Below, piece after piece: positions 18,864 through 34,166 of a stretch of DNA of 64,000 nt. The position numbers were made by a program, and so were the translations under genes. Positions within the stretch are counted from its first letter, which is position 1. Each line of letters starts with the position of its first letter. Under the pieces are notes generated by a model. It was not told where the DNA came from. It saw only the letters and a program-made list of their open reading frames with translations, and made no database searches. The stretch is from NCBI RefSeq assembly GCF_013409065.1, contig NZ_JACBZP010000001.1, forward strand, positions 3,792,518 to 3,856,517. Reading direction: 5' to 3'. Source of the stretch: Spelaeicoccus albus (lineage in GTDB: Bacteria; Actinomycetota; Actinomycetes; Actinomycetales; Brevibacteriaceae).

Positions 18864-20462
18864 CTAGCTGGAGGCGAACCCGTGAATTCGGGCCAGGATG
18901 TCCGGGGCGCGCCGATCGAACGTGGACGCGCCCAGGCGCACTCCCACGACCAGGTACACGCCGCCGAGCACGACTCCCGCCGGCAGCACGATCCACCCGA
19001 TCCCCGGAGCCGCGAACATCGCAATGAGGGCTGTGACGAGGATCGGAAGCGACAGCACGACAACCGCTGCCAGGGTCGCGAATTGTACGAGCATGGTGAT
19101 TCCCGTCGCTCCGGGAGGAGTGCGAAACGGGCTGTCCCCCGGCCCCGGAGACGGATAGGGAATCGTCACGCTCGTGACCGCCGACAGGCCGAGCCCGGCG
19201 CCGAGCAAGCACGCGCTCAACCCGATGGTGGCCGGCAACAGGTCCCATCTGCCCGTCAGTCCGGACGCCGCGACGGCATAGATCACGACGACGGGCAGGC
19301 CGACGACGAGCCACGGCGCCAGGCGCCCGATCCGGTCGGCGCGGCCGCTCACGCCGGACGAGACGTGCAGCGCAAAGGCCGTGTTGTCCATCGACACGTC
19401 CGAATGCACGCCCCAACCGATCATGTAGGCGACGATCGGAGCGACAGCCAAATAGGCGCCGGACGCGACCGTCCCGGAGTCGGAAACGACGAGCGAATAG
19501 ACAACGACGATCAGCGGCAGCAGCACGAGCATTGCGATCGACCCGAAATAGCGCGGGTCGCGGCGCCAGTACGTGACCGTGCGCGCGGCAATGGCACCGG
19601 ACGGCGTCCCCGGCAATGTGGAGAACCAGCCGAGTCCGCTGGACAGACCGGTGGAGACTTGACGATGGGTCGGGCCCCGCTCGAGGGTGCGCTTCAGCGC
19701 CGACGTCCAGGCCAACAGCAGCAAGCCGAGCGTGGCGGCCGCCAAAACAAGACGAAGGATCGCAAGCGGCAGGTGCCCGGTTGCGGCGTCCGCCGGCGCC
19801 GCGAACGCGAAGCCGAGCGGCGTCCAGCCCAGAACGGTAGCCACCCCGGTCAACGGGCCGTCGTCGATGGACATCCGGTGCTGCGTCACCAGGTTCACGA
19901 CCGGACCGAATGCCACGACGGCCACGAGCCCGATGATGGACAGCACGTCGCGCCACCGGCGGCTGGCCAAGGCGGAGGACACGGCCGACGTCGCGGCGCG
20001 CGAAACCGCCACGCAGGTTCCGGCGCCGAGCAGGGCCCCGATCACGGCAACGAGCACTGCCGGCACCGAATACGACCAGGTGACCGTCGTGACCAGCAGC
20101 AACAGCGTCGTCGCCGCGGCCGGGACGGATACAAAAGACGCCGCGAACAGGCCGGTCACGAGCCGTTTCATGGGGATGGCGAAAGTTTGAAACCGCAGCG
20201 GGTCCAGTGTCTCGTCGATCCCAAATGCGAAAAGCGGTAGCAGGAGCCACCCGAGCACCGCGAGCGAACCGCCGCAGACCAGCACGATCCGAGAGACCTC
20301 GGGGTTGCCGAAGAGCCGCAGCGCAACGAGACCGACAACGCCGAAACCGACGATCATCAACCCGTAGAGCGCCCCGATGATCAGGACGATTATGCGCCCG
20401 GTGCGCCCGCGCAGGGAGCCTTTGAGCAGCTGCAGCTTCAGTCGGACGAGGTGCGCAACCAT
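18864..20462 (-). CDS. ABC transporter permease (ABC-2-like, 12+ helices)
   Basis: A 532-residue membrane protein with many hydrophobic helices in two halves, starting MVAHLVRLKLQLLKGSLRG, typical of large actinobacterial ABC-2-like permeases. It overlaps the ATPase gene by 25 bases (20438-20462) so the two form one exporter. The ATPase is the DrrA/CcmA type that drives exports; substrate unknown. Confidence 0.85.
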   Translation of the reverse strand: MVAHLVRLKLQLLKGSLRGRTGRIIVLIIGALYGLMIVGFGVVGLVALRLFGNPEVSRIVLVCGGSLAVLGWLLLPLFAFGIDETLDPLRFQTFAIPMKRLVTGLFAASFVSVPAAATTLLLLVTTVTWSYSVPAVLVAVIGALLGAGTCVAVSRAATSAVSSALASRRWRDVLSIIGLVAVVAFGPVVNLVTQHRMSIDDGPLTGVATVLGWTPLGFAFAAPADAATGHLPLAILRLVLAAATLGLLLLAWTSALKRTLERGPTHRQVSTGLSSGLGWFSTLPGTPSGAIAARTVTYWRRDPRYFGSIAMLVLLPLIVVVYSLVVSDSGTVASGAYLAVAPIVAYMIGWGVHSDVSMDNTAFALHVSSGVSGRADRIGRLAPWLVVGLPVVVIYAVAASGLTGRWDLLPATIGLSACLLGAGLGLSAVTSVTIPYPSPGPGDSPFRTPPGATGITMLVQFATLAAVVVLSLPILVTALIAMFAAPGIGWIVLPAGVVLGGVYLVVGVRLGASTFDRRAPDILARIHGFASS

Positions 20463-21232
20463 TGCAACCCCTCGCCGTTGTCGGAGCGCCCGCCGGCCAT
20501 CGCGACGAAACGGTCTTCAAGCGTGCCGCCGGCGCGGACGTCGTCCACGGTGCCGGCTGCTTGGATGGTCCCGTCGATGACTATTGCCACGTGATCGCAG
20601 GTCCGTTCGACGAGGTCCATCACGTGCGACGACAAAATGACTGTGCCGCCGGATCCGACGAAGCCATCCAGTATCTGACGGATATTTTTGGCGGAAACGG
20701 GGTCGACTGCTTCGAACGGTTCATCGAGCACGAGGACCCGCGGAGCGTGCACCAGGGCGCTCGCCAAGGCCACCTTCTTGGTCATGCCGGCCGAGTAGTC
20801 GGCGACGAGCTTGCCGGCGGCCTCCTTGAGTCCCAGGGCGCGCAACAGGTCTGTGCAGCGTGCGTCGACGACGTCCGGGGGCATGCCGCGCAGCAAACCG
20901 GCGTAAGTGATCAGCTGGGCCCCGGTCAAACGCTCGAATAGTCTGACGCCGTCGGGCAAAATCCCGAGCCGTCGTTTGGCCCCGACCGGGTCTGCCCATA
21001 CATCGTGGCCGAGGACGTGAGCAGTGCCGGAGTCCGGGCGCAACAGCCCCGTGGCCATGGACAGCGTCGTGGTCTTGCCGGCGCCGTTCGGGCCGACGAG
21101 CCCGTAGTACGAGCCGGCCGGCACGTCGAGCCAGACGTTGTTGGCAGCGGGTTTGCCGCTGTAGAACTTGCTGAGGCCGCGAAGAGAAACCGCGGCCTGG
21201 GCATATTCCGGCGGTGGGGAATGATCCGTCAT
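20438..21232 (-). CDS. ABC transporter ATP-binding protein
   Basis: A 264-residue nucleotide-binding domain with Walker A GPNGAGKTT, LSGG-variant signature DYSAGMTKKVALA, and Walker B VLVLDEPFEAVD followed by a His switch (ILSSHVMDLVER). The signature reads SAGM rather than SGGM. ATG at 21232 is used; the frame continues to 21502 but that part runs over the rRNA terminator and 5S gene. It begins just downstream of the rRNA terminator (21317-21346) and so is insulated from rRNA read-through. Works with the permease encoded directly after it. Confidence 0.9.
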   Translation of the reverse strand: MTDHSPPPEYAQAAVSLRGLSKFYSGKPAANNVWLDVPAGSYYGLVGPNGAGKTTTLSMATGLLRPDSGTAHVLGHDVWADPVGAKRRLGILPDGVRLFERLTGAQLITYAGLLRGMPPDVVDARCTDLLRALGLKEAAGKLVADYSAGMTKKVALASALVHAPRVLVLDEPFEAVDPVSAKNIRQILDGFVGSGGTVILSSHVMDLVERTCDHVAIVIDGTIQAAGTVDDVRAGGTLEDRFVAMAGGRSDNGEGLQWLRTSSD

Positions 21233-21316
21233 GATTACCACCGTACCGAAACAAGGCTCGCTCCGTTGCTGGAGCGAGCCCTGCGAGTCGGAAGCCGTCC
21301 GGGCGGCAAATTGAGT

Positions 21317-21346
21317 AATGCCCCGGACCTTAAGGTCCGGGGCATT
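21317..21346 (-). terminator. rRNA operon terminator
   Basis: A perfect 30-bp palindrome with 15-base arms (AATGCCCCGGACCTT and its complement) 15 bases after the end of the 5S gene on the minus strand. In RNA it forms a 13-bp GC-rich stem with a UUAA loop; only a short T-poor tail follows. Confidence 0.8.
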
Positions 21347-21360
21347 GCCCGTAATGGGTG

Positions 21361-21478
21361 TTCGGCGGTGTCCTACTCTCCCACATGGTCCCCCATGCAG
21401 TACCATCGGCGCTGGTAGGCTTAGCTTCCGGGTTCGGAATGGGACCGGGCGTTTCCCTACCGCTATGGCCGCCGTAAC
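21361..21478 (-). rRNA. rrf: 5S ribosomal RNA
   Basis: About 118 bases. Reads on the minus strand from GTTACGGCGGCCATAGCG to ACACCGCCGAAC, with the conserved CCCGGTCCCATTCCGAACCC loop and the complementary ends. Ends are set by analogy to other actinobacterial 5S genes, accurate to a few bases. Confidence 0.95.
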
Positions 21479-21543
21479 TGTATCGAAACGATCAACTCTC
21501 ACGTATTCACTTGTTGTGGTAGTGGATAGTTGGTTGTGTTTCG

Positions 21544-21563
21544 GGAACCGTATAGTGGACGCG
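21544..21563 (-). other. 3' half of 23S rRNA processing stalk
   Basis: The minus-strand RNA here contains CGCGUCCACUAUAC, which is complementary to the spacer RNA just before the 23S 5' end (24870-24889). 14 bases pair perfectly, extended by further G-C and G-U pairs. This is the usual RNase III stalk that brings both ends of pre-23S together. Confidence 0.75.
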
Positions 21564-21597
21564 TCATTTCTTGTATTTCAGAAGAAATAGTGTTTTG

Positions 21598-26760
<5,163 letters not shown>

Positions 26761-26929
26761 AAAACGAAAAATTCAAACATCCCAGCAAAAACAAACAACC
26801 AACGAAAACTTATCCGTCAATCATCAAAAATGTTTTCACCAAAACAGCACCCACACCAACCAACAAAAAGCCAGCCAATGCAGACACCAAAAAAATTTGG
26901 CAACACAACATCAAACAAAACACACTATT

Positions 26930-26950
26930 GAGTTCTCAAAGAACAGACAC
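26930..26950 (-). promoter_or_regulatory. rRNA leader boxA-like element
   Basis: On the minus strand the leader reads TGTTCTTTGAGAACTCAATA, the sequence that precedes 16S in many actinobacteria and resembles the antitermination boxA/boxB arrangement. A related GTTTGAGAACT lies in the 16S-23S spacer (24881-24893). Confidence 0.6.
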
Positions 26951-26995
26951 ACATCGACTTTCATCCGTGAGGATTTCCGTCGAGGCAACCTCTCT

Positions 26996-27024
26996 AACTT
27001 ACCACTCTTGGGCCTCCGTGCCAA
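26996..27024 (-). promoter_or_regulatory. rRNA promoter (proximal)
   Basis: TTGGCA (27019-27024) and TAAGTT (26996-27001) on the minus strand, separated by 17 bases; good sigma-70-type spacing upstream of the boxA-like leader. Confidence 0.6.
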
Positions 27025-27071
27025 ACTTGCTCTCGGCGAGTCCAACCGGTTTTTCCCTTGAGGGCTTTCCT

Positions 27072-27101
27072 ACTTTAGCACCACGTTCCGGCTTCTTGCA
27101 A
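27072..27101 (-). promoter_or_regulatory. rRNA promoter (distal)
   Basis: TTGCAA (27096-27101) and TAAAGT (27072-27077) with an 18-base spacer on the minus strand, about 75 bases upstream of the proximal promoter. Tandem promoters are normal for rRNA operons. The rest of the leader (26761-27303) holds no coding sequence that I can support. Confidence 0.55.
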
Positions 27102-27303
27102 AGCGCCTGGTTCCCGGTCAAAAGTAGGCCGTCGACCCTGATTCTTCTCGCCCGGCCCGTGTGAAACGGTTCTGCCGGTGCGCCGTCATCGGGGCAACTC
27201 GAAAGACATTACCGGCCCGATCGACGTGGATGCAAATCGGGCTCCGGGACGCGCATCATGCGCTTTGCCGGCACACCGTCACCCCGCGTAATGCCGGCCC
27301 CGA

Positions 27304-28065
27304 CTAGCCCGCCGGCCCCGGTGGCTCGACTGCTACCGGGTCGGCCAAGTCGGGCCTGTTCACTGCGACGCTGCCCACATCCGCGCTCACCGGGTGCCAC
27401 GTCAAGCGGTCCGGCTCGGCGGCGATCTGACGGCCCAATAGATCCCCTGCGGCGTCCGTGCCGCAGCCGGGGTCCAACCATTCGTCGACATCGTCGCGCA
27501 TCATCACTACCGGCATGCGGTCGTGAATTTCCGCAAGCCCCTTCTCGGCAGCCGCGGTGACGACGCTGGCGCTGACGAGCCACCGGTCCGGATCGTCGTC
27601 GGGCTTGGAGCGGTCCTTCCAAAATTCGAAGACGCCGGCGAACAGCAACGGCTCGTCTGCACGCGCGTGGATGAAGTACGGCTGTTTCTTTTTCGCGCCG
27701 GATATTTTCTGCCACTCGTAGTAGCCGGCGGCCGGGATGACGCAGCGGCGCTTGGCGAACGCCGCCCGGTACGCCGGCTTTTCGGCAATTGTCTCGCTGC
27801 GCGCGTTGAACATCCTTGCTCCGACCGACGGGTCCTTAGCCCATCCCGGCACCAGGCCCCACCGGGCGATTTCCAGCCGACGCGTGACGCCGTCGTCCTC
27901 GGCGTCTGCTTTCGCGCCGGATGGTTTCCGATCGGCCACGATGTACAGCTCACTGGTCGGCGGCACGTTCCACGAGGGCGCAAGCCGACGAGCCGGGGCG
28001 ACGGCGCAGTCCAGTTCAGCGATCAAATCATCGACGTTGAGGCTCAAGTTCATTCGGCCGCACAT
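27304..28065 (-). CDS. SOS response-associated peptidase (SRAP, YedK/HMCES family)
   Basis: A 253-residue SRAP protein that covalently captures abasic sites in single-stranded DNA through the amino-terminal Cys2. The essential start MCGRMN is at the N-terminus, so the Met must be removed; longer upstream starts are excluded because Cys2 must be N-terminal. The conserved SWNVPPTSELYIV, RWGLVPGWAK, NARSETIAEKPAYR, PAAGYYEW and DRMPVVM blocks place Glu and His of the active site. No recognisable Shine-Dalgarno sits before the ATG, so it may be leaderless. The C-terminus extends beyond the fold with a Pro/Ala-rich tail. Confidence 0.93.
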   Translation of the reverse strand: MCGRMNLSLNVDDLIAELDCAVAPARRLAPSWNVPPTSELYIVADRKPSGAKADAEDDGVTRRLEIARWGLVPGWAKDPSVGARMFNARSETIAEKPAYRAAFAKRRCVIPAAGYYEWQKISGAKKKQPYFIHARADEPLLFAGVFEFWKDRSKPDDDPDRWLVSASVVTAAAEKGLAEIHDRMPVVMMRDDVDEWLDPGCGTDAAGDLLGRQIAAEPDRLTWHPVSADVGSVAVNRPDLADPVAVEPPGPAG

Positions 28066-28145
28066 AGGCCAAGCGTGCCATGCGCCGGCGGGGAATTCGA
28101 CGCTCATGCGGTAATTTCGTCATAACGACTTTCGAAAGGCCCCTT

Positions 28146-28649
28146 ATGACCGCCCCGCATCACCGCGACCCGATCGATGAGTCCCGGCGGCAATGGATTG
28201 CGCACGGCTGGGAAGACGTCGCGGACGGGATGACCCTCGTGACGTCGCTCATGCGCGCCCATCAGATCATGCTGGCCCGGGTCGACGCGGTATTGCGCCC
28301 GCTCGGCGTCACGTTTGCCCGTTATGAACTGCTCATGCTGTTGACGTTCTCCCGCACCGGTGCCCTGCCCATGTCCCGCGTGAGTGAGCGGTTGCAGGTG
28401 CATCCCACTTCGATCACGAACGGAGTCGACAGGCTCGAGAAGGCGGGCTTGGTGCGGCGCCGCCAGCACCCGCGCGACGGCCGCACGACTCTGGTGGAGA
28501 TCACCGACGCCGGCAGTGAGCTCGCCGAGCGCGCGACGAACGGCCTCAATTCCGAGGTGTTCGCCTCCCCCGGCCTGCCCAAGGGTGACCTCGACATGGT
28601 CTTGAAGCTGCTCGCCGAGCTGCGCCGGGCCCCGGAGAGTGACCTGTAA
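28146..28649 (+). CDS. MarR family transcriptional regulator
   Basis: A 167-residue MarR-type winged-helix protein. The core runs from about residue 40: TFARYELLMLLTFSRTGALPMSRVSERLQVHPTSITNGVDRLEKAGLV, then the wing RRQHPRDGRTTLVEITDAG. ATG 28146 (MTAPHHRD) was chosen with AAAGG upstream; the frame is open further 5' but overlaps the SRAP gene's 5' end. It is 170 bases upstream of a DrrAB-type exporter in the same direction, which suggests that it represses that exporter in response to a small ligand. Confidence 0.9.
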   Translation: MTAPHHRDPIDESRRQWIAHGWEDVADGMTLVTSLMRAHQIMLARVDAVLRPLGVTFARYELLMLLTFSRTGALPMSRVSERLQVHPTSITNGVDRLEKAGLVRRRQHPRDGRTTLVEITDAGSELAERATNGLNSEVFASPGLPKGDLDMVLKLLAELRRAPESDL

Positions 28650-28819
28650 CGCCCTATCACTCCGGTGATGTGGCGGTTCTTTGCCGCTGACTGTCGGCGA
28701 CGACCGCCGCCGGCACGGTCGGCTGTCAGTGCCGGTAAGTCCTCCGTCAGCGCGCCGTAAGCCGAAGCCCTCACGGTTGGTGATGTCGCACCCGCTTACC
28801 AATCGAAAGGAGCCGGTTC

Positions 28820-29871
<1,052 letters not shown>

Positions 29872-29875
<4 letters not shown>

Positions 29876-30717
29876 CGACTGTGATTCCCACCCCCGCACC
29901 ATCCGCACCGCCCGGATCGGCGCAGTCGTTCCCGACCGCGCCCGACAACCGCGTGAGCGTGGCACAGACCGTTCGAAATTCGCTGTCGATGGCTTGGCGC
30001 GGGCTGCTCAAGGTCCGCCGCACTCCCGAACAGCTCTTCGACGTGACGCTCCAGCCGATCCTTTTCACCTTGATGTTCACGTACATCTTCGGCGGCGCCA
30101 TCTCGGGCGATATCTCGAGCTATCTGCCCATCGTCATTCCGGGCATTCTCGTCCAAACCGTCATCACGACGTCGGTCGTCACCGGCGTGCAGCTCCGCGA
30201 GGACATGGACAAGGGCGTATTCGACAGATTCAAGTCCCTGCCGATCGCTCGTATCGCACCGCTTGCCGGTGCGCTGCTCGCCGACACCCTCCGGTACGCC
30301 ATCGCCACCACGTTGACGTTCGTCACCGGGTACGTCTTGGGTTATCGGCCCGACGGCGGTATCGGGTTTGTCATAGTCGCGGGTCTGCTGGTGATCGCGT
30401 GCGCGTGGGCCCTGAGCTGGATCTGGGCGTTCTTCGGAGTCGTAGCCCGCACGGCGTCGAGCGTGCAAGGCATCTCCATGATGGTGATGTTCCCGCTGAC
30501 GTTCTTGTCCAACGCGTTCGTCCCGGCGAGTTCGCTTCCCGGATGGCTGCAGGCTTTCGTGCGGTTCAACCCGGTGTCGCATCTCGTGTCTGCCGTCCGG
30601 AGCATTGCGGGCAACGGCCAGTTCGACATCAATGTGGTGTGGGCGCTGGTCGGCGCGGCCGCCGTCGTGGCGTTCTTCGCGCCCTTGGCCGTTCGCGCGT
30701 ATATGCGCAAGGTCTGA
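29872..30717 (+). CDS. DrrB-type ABC-2 permease
   Basis: A 281-residue ABC-2 membrane protein with six predicted helices, starting translationally coupled (ATGA) to the ATPase. The block ISMMVMFPLTFLSNAFVPASSLPGWLQAFVRFNPVSHL near residue 200 is the classic ABC-2 signature region. Together the pair forms a multidrug-type exporter; the MarR gene upstream is the likely regulator. Confidence 0.9.
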
Positions 30718-30721
30718 TCGG

Positions 30722-33700
30722 TCAGCGGATCGGATACAGCAGCGGGTCGGCGAGCAGTTCGTCGGCCCGCTGGACGGCGTCGTTCGGTGCCGTCCCCTCG
30801 TGTCGCCGATACATCGCGGAAACTCGTTCGACGCCGTGATCGGCTTCGAGCTTGGCGAAATGCCTGGCGTGGTTCATGGACGGCGAGTCCTGGCGGGCGT
30901 GCATTCGCCCGGCCACGATGACGAGTTCGATGCCGATCGACGCGATCCGGTCGATCGCAGCTGCGTCAAAGCCGGCACCGGCCAGATAATTCCCCGCCGG
31001 AGGCGACGCCAGCCAAGCCCCGATGGCAAGGAGCACCATGCCGCTGGCCGGTTTGTCGACATAACCGGGCATCAGGCGCCTGACGGCGCGAGTGCGGGAC
31101 CGGAATCTGCGCACATATCCGGCCAAGTACTCTTGGTCGTCCGAGTCGTAAAGGACGTGAGCCGTGATCGCCGACGCCGCCATGATCGGCCACCACATCG
31201 AGTTGCGCGGCGGAGCAGCCTGACCGGCGGCCTGTCGGTACTCCGCCAGTCCCTCCGCAATGTGCCCGCGCGCGAGCTCGGCTTCGGCGATGGTGGTGGC
31301 GGCGAGCATGCCGGTACCACCGGACGTATCGCCGTCATGGTCGCCGCTGGATGCCACTATTTCGTCCACGACCCCGACACCGCCGTCGATGTCGCCGATC
31401 GCGATCATGCTCATGGCCTGCAGCCAACGTTGTTGCAGCACGTCCGAGTCCGCGTGGAAGAGCCGCAGGATGTCGACGGCCTCGGCCGAGCTCGTCAAGG
31501 CGTCGGCAGGGCGTGCGCCCTGGCTGTAGAGTTCGGCGAGCGTTTGCGCGGACATTGCTTGCAGCCACAGGTTCTCGGTTCGAGCCGCGAGCCGGTGTGA
31601 CTCGAGCGCGTACGTCAGCGCGTCGTCCATCGCCCCTTCGTTCTCGGCTCCGTGGGCCGAGAGAATGTTCGCCAACCCGCGAGTTTCGACGTCCGCCGCG
31701 CCCCGTAGCAGGGCAAGCTTGGCACTGAGCCGCGCACCGTCCGGGATGGTCTCCACCAGCTCGCCCATCGCACGAGCGTGCGCCGTGATCGGCAGATCGG
31801 ACGTCAGGCAGCGTCGGATCAGCAGCCGCGCCCGGGCAAGATCCCGAAAGCCGCCAAAGAGCAATGACACGGTGCCGGAGATTGCGGCCATCATGATGGC
31901 CGCATCCACGCTCTCGGCTTTCGGCGTATATCTCGACGTCCCGGCCAACAAGTCGCCGGCGAGAGACGCCACGTCCGTGTGGGATCCGCGCTGCATCCAA
32001 AATCCGACGAGAGCTGCCCCGATGCACACTACGGCGTCGACATCCTCGGCCTCCTGCGCCCAGCGCAAGATTGTCACGAGATTGTCGTCCTCCATCTGCA
32101 TGCGCCTGCTGCTTTCGAGCTGCCGTGCCGTCAGGCCGCCGCCCGCCGTCGCCAATGCGAACCCCGCGCCCCAGTCGATCATGGCGTTTTGGACGGCGAG
32201 ATCCTCGCCGGCGTCGCCGAGCGCCATCTCGCCGAATTCACGCACGGTTTCAAGCATCCGGAAACGTACCCCGTCGACGCTTTCGGTCAAGCTCAGCAAC
32301 GACTGGTTCACCAATGCGTCCAGCGCGGCGTCGACGTCGATCGCGTCGTCCAATGCCGCCACCGCGCGGGCCGCGTCGGCCGAGAACCCGGCCGGGAACC
32401 GTGCCAGGCGCCGCATCACGCTCTTTTGCGCATCCGTGAGCAGGTTCCAGCTCCAATCGATCACCGCCAGCAGCGTGCGGTGTCGCGCCGGCGCCGAGAC
32501 GTCGGATCCGGTCAAGAGCGAAAAGCGCCTGTCGAGGCGGCGTTCGATGTCCTCCACGCTCATCGCGCGCACCTTCACGGCGGCCAGCTCGATGGCCAGC
32601 GGGAGGCCGTCCAGGCGAGCGCACAACCGCTCCACCGGCGCGTCGTCCAACTTCACCGTGGGACGTGCGGCAAGCGCGCGCTCACGAAACAGCCGGGTGG
32701 CCGGTGATCCTTCATCGGGTCCGTACCCGAGCGTGCCGAGCTGGTAGACGTGTTCGCCGGCGATGCCCAACGGCGAGCGCGACGTAGCCAACACCGTCAG
32801 ATCCGCGACGGCGCCGAGAAAATCCGCCGTCAGCCGGGCGACCGCATCCGAGACGTGCTCGCAGTTGTCAATGATCAAAAGGGTGCGCTGCTCTCGTAGC
32901 CGGTCGGCCAGCCTGCTGCCGAGATCGGAGAGCACGGCCGGTTGTGCCAGCCGTTTGGTCATCGTCGACTCGCGGATTCCGAGCGCCGCAGCGAAGGCCG
33001 ACACGACATCCTCGTCCGTCCGCACGCTGGCCAGCGCGATCAACACGACGCGCGGCGTTCCGGCAGCATGCGCCCGCAACCCGATCTCATGGGCCAGCCG
33101 CGTCTTCCCGAGCCCGCCGACGCCCAAGATCGTCGTCAGGCGCACCGAGGACAGCAGCCGGTTCACGGCGTCAATATCGCCATCGCGGCCGATCAGCGCG
33201 GTCGGCTCACTGCGCACTCCCACCATCGACGATGCGGCGGGGCCCGGCTGCCGCGGCACGTCGTCGGCCAGCAACATGCGCTGGACGGCGGCGAGGTCGT
33301 TCGACGGCGCCAAGCCCAGTTCGTCGCGCATGGCACGATCGAGCAGCCGGTAATGCTCAAGCGCCGCCGCGGTCCGACCTGCGCCGTGCAGGGCGCGCAA
33401 GTAGGCGGCTTGCGCCGTCTCGTCGAACCGGGCTCCTTCGATGATCGAGGCGGCCAATTGCTCGGCCGCGTCGAAGGCGCCGGTCTCGAGCAGGCACGTC
33501 AGTTCCAAGCTCGTCGCATATTTCCGTGACGCTTGGATGGCGGCGTCGATGTCGCTTTTCAGGACATCCGTGAGCCCCTCGTCGAGTTCGCCCGTGCCCA
33601 AGAGGCGTCCGGCTTCGGCGAGCAGCCGCAGTGCATGCCCGAATTCCCCGGCCGCCGCGGTGCCGTCCGCCTTGTCGACCAGTGCCCGATATTGAAAGAC

Positions 33701-34036
33701 ATCGATCGCCCCGTCGTCGATGCCGAGCCGGTACCCGCTCGGATGCGTCACAAGCACGCCGTCCGCGCAGACGTTCCGGGTACGGGAGACAAGCGTATGC
33801 AGTGCTGCTTTGCTGGGCTCCTCGCCGTCCCAGATGTCCCGGGCCAGGCTGGAGCGCGACACCACGCGGCCACGAGCCAGGGCAAGGGCGACCAAAAGCG
33901 ACTTCGCGCGCCGTCCGGCGGGTTCGATCAGTGTGCCGTCACGGCCTTCGACGAGCACCGGCCGGAGAATCACCAGGCGCGGAGGTTCGTATTCGGGCAC
34001 GCTGGCAACTCTAGTGGAATCGGCATGCGGCGGCAT
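30722..34036 (-). CDS. AfsR/SARP-type regulator: DNA-binding + BTAD + NB-ARC + C-terminal helical region
   Basis: A very large regulator of 1104 residues. Residues about 20-105 form an OmpR-like DNA-binding domain (GRVVSRSSLARDIW, ALHTLVSRTRNVC); residues 110-255 form the bacterial transcriptional activation (BTAD) domain of SARP regulators; residues about 285-560 are an NB-ARC ATPase with P-loop GVGGLGKTRL (Lys311), and the rest is a helical TPR-like region. Such proteins activate biosynthetic or efflux genes on ligand binding. It is convergent with DrrB (4 bases apart). The ATG at 34036 lies next to a weak ribosome site; an internal GTG start (residue 13) is possible. Confidence 0.85.
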   Translation of the reverse strand: MPPHADSTRVASVPEYEPPRLVILRPVLVEGRDGTLIEPAGRRAKSLLVALALARGRVVSRSSLARDIWDGEEPSKAALHTLVSRTRNVCADGVLVTHPSGYRLGIDDGAIDVFQYRALVDKADGTAAAGEFGHALRLLAEAGRLLGTGELDEGLTDVLKSDIDAAIQASRKYATSLELTCLLETGAFDAAEQLAASIIEGARFDETAQAAYLRALHGAGRTAAALEHYRLLDRAMRDELGLAPSNDLAAVQRMLLADDVPRQPGPAASSMVGVRSEPTALIGRDGDIDAVNRLLSSVRLTTILGVGGLGKTRLAHEIGLRAHAAGTPRVVLIALASVRTDEDVVSAFAAALGIRESTMTKRLAQPAVLSDLGSRLADRLREQRTLLIIDNCEHVSDAVARLTADFLGAVADLTVLATSRSPLGIAGEHVYQLGTLGYGPDEGSPATRLFRERALAARPTVKLDDAPVERLCARLDGLPLAIELAAVKVRAMSVEDIERRLDRRFSLLTGSDVSAPARHRTLLAVIDWSWNLLTDAQKSVMRRLARFPAGFSADAARAVAALDDAIDVDAALDALVNQSLLSLTESVDGVRFRMLETVREFGEMALGDAGEDLAVQNAMIDWGAGFALATAGGGLTARQLESSRRMQMEDDNLVTILRWAQEAEDVDAVVCIGAALVGFWMQRGSHTDVASLAGDLLAGTSRYTPKAESVDAAIMMAAISGTVSLLFGGFRDLARARLLIRRCLTSDLPITAHARAMGELVETIPDGARLSAKLALLRGAADVETRGLANILSAHGAENEGAMDDALTYALESHRLAARTENLWLQAMSAQTLAELYSQGARPADALTSSAEAVDILRLFHADSDVLQQRWLQAMSMIAIGDIDGGVGVVDEIVASSGDHDGDTSGGTGMLAATTIAEAELARGHIAEGLAEYRQAAGQAAPPRNSMWWPIMAASAITAHVLYDSDDQEYLAGYVRRFRSRTRAVRRLMPGYVDKPASGMVLLAIGAWLASPPAGNYLAGAGFDAAAIDRIASIGIELVIVAGRMHARQDSPSMNHARHFAKLEADHGVERVSAMYRRHEGTAPNDAVQRADELLADPLLYPIR

Positions 34037-34041
34037 CCCCT

Positions 34042-34070
34042 TTGAAATACTTGGACGTCCTACTTATGCT
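34042..34070 (+). promoter_or_regulatory. promoter of the acyl-CoA dehydrogenase operon with an internal palindrome
   Basis: TTGAAA (34042-34047) and TATGCT (34065-34070) with a 17-base spacer. The spacer contains the palindrome GGACGTCC (34053-34060), a plausible repressor site lying between -35 and -10. The start codon follows about 95 bases downstream. Confidence 0.55.
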
Positions 34071-34166
34071 GGAGGGAGAAGAAACCGCGTCGCCCGCTTT
34101 GCGTACGTGCCGCGCGGCCGCGCCCCGCCGGGCGTCGCCGACCGATAACCAGACAAAGGATGTGCC

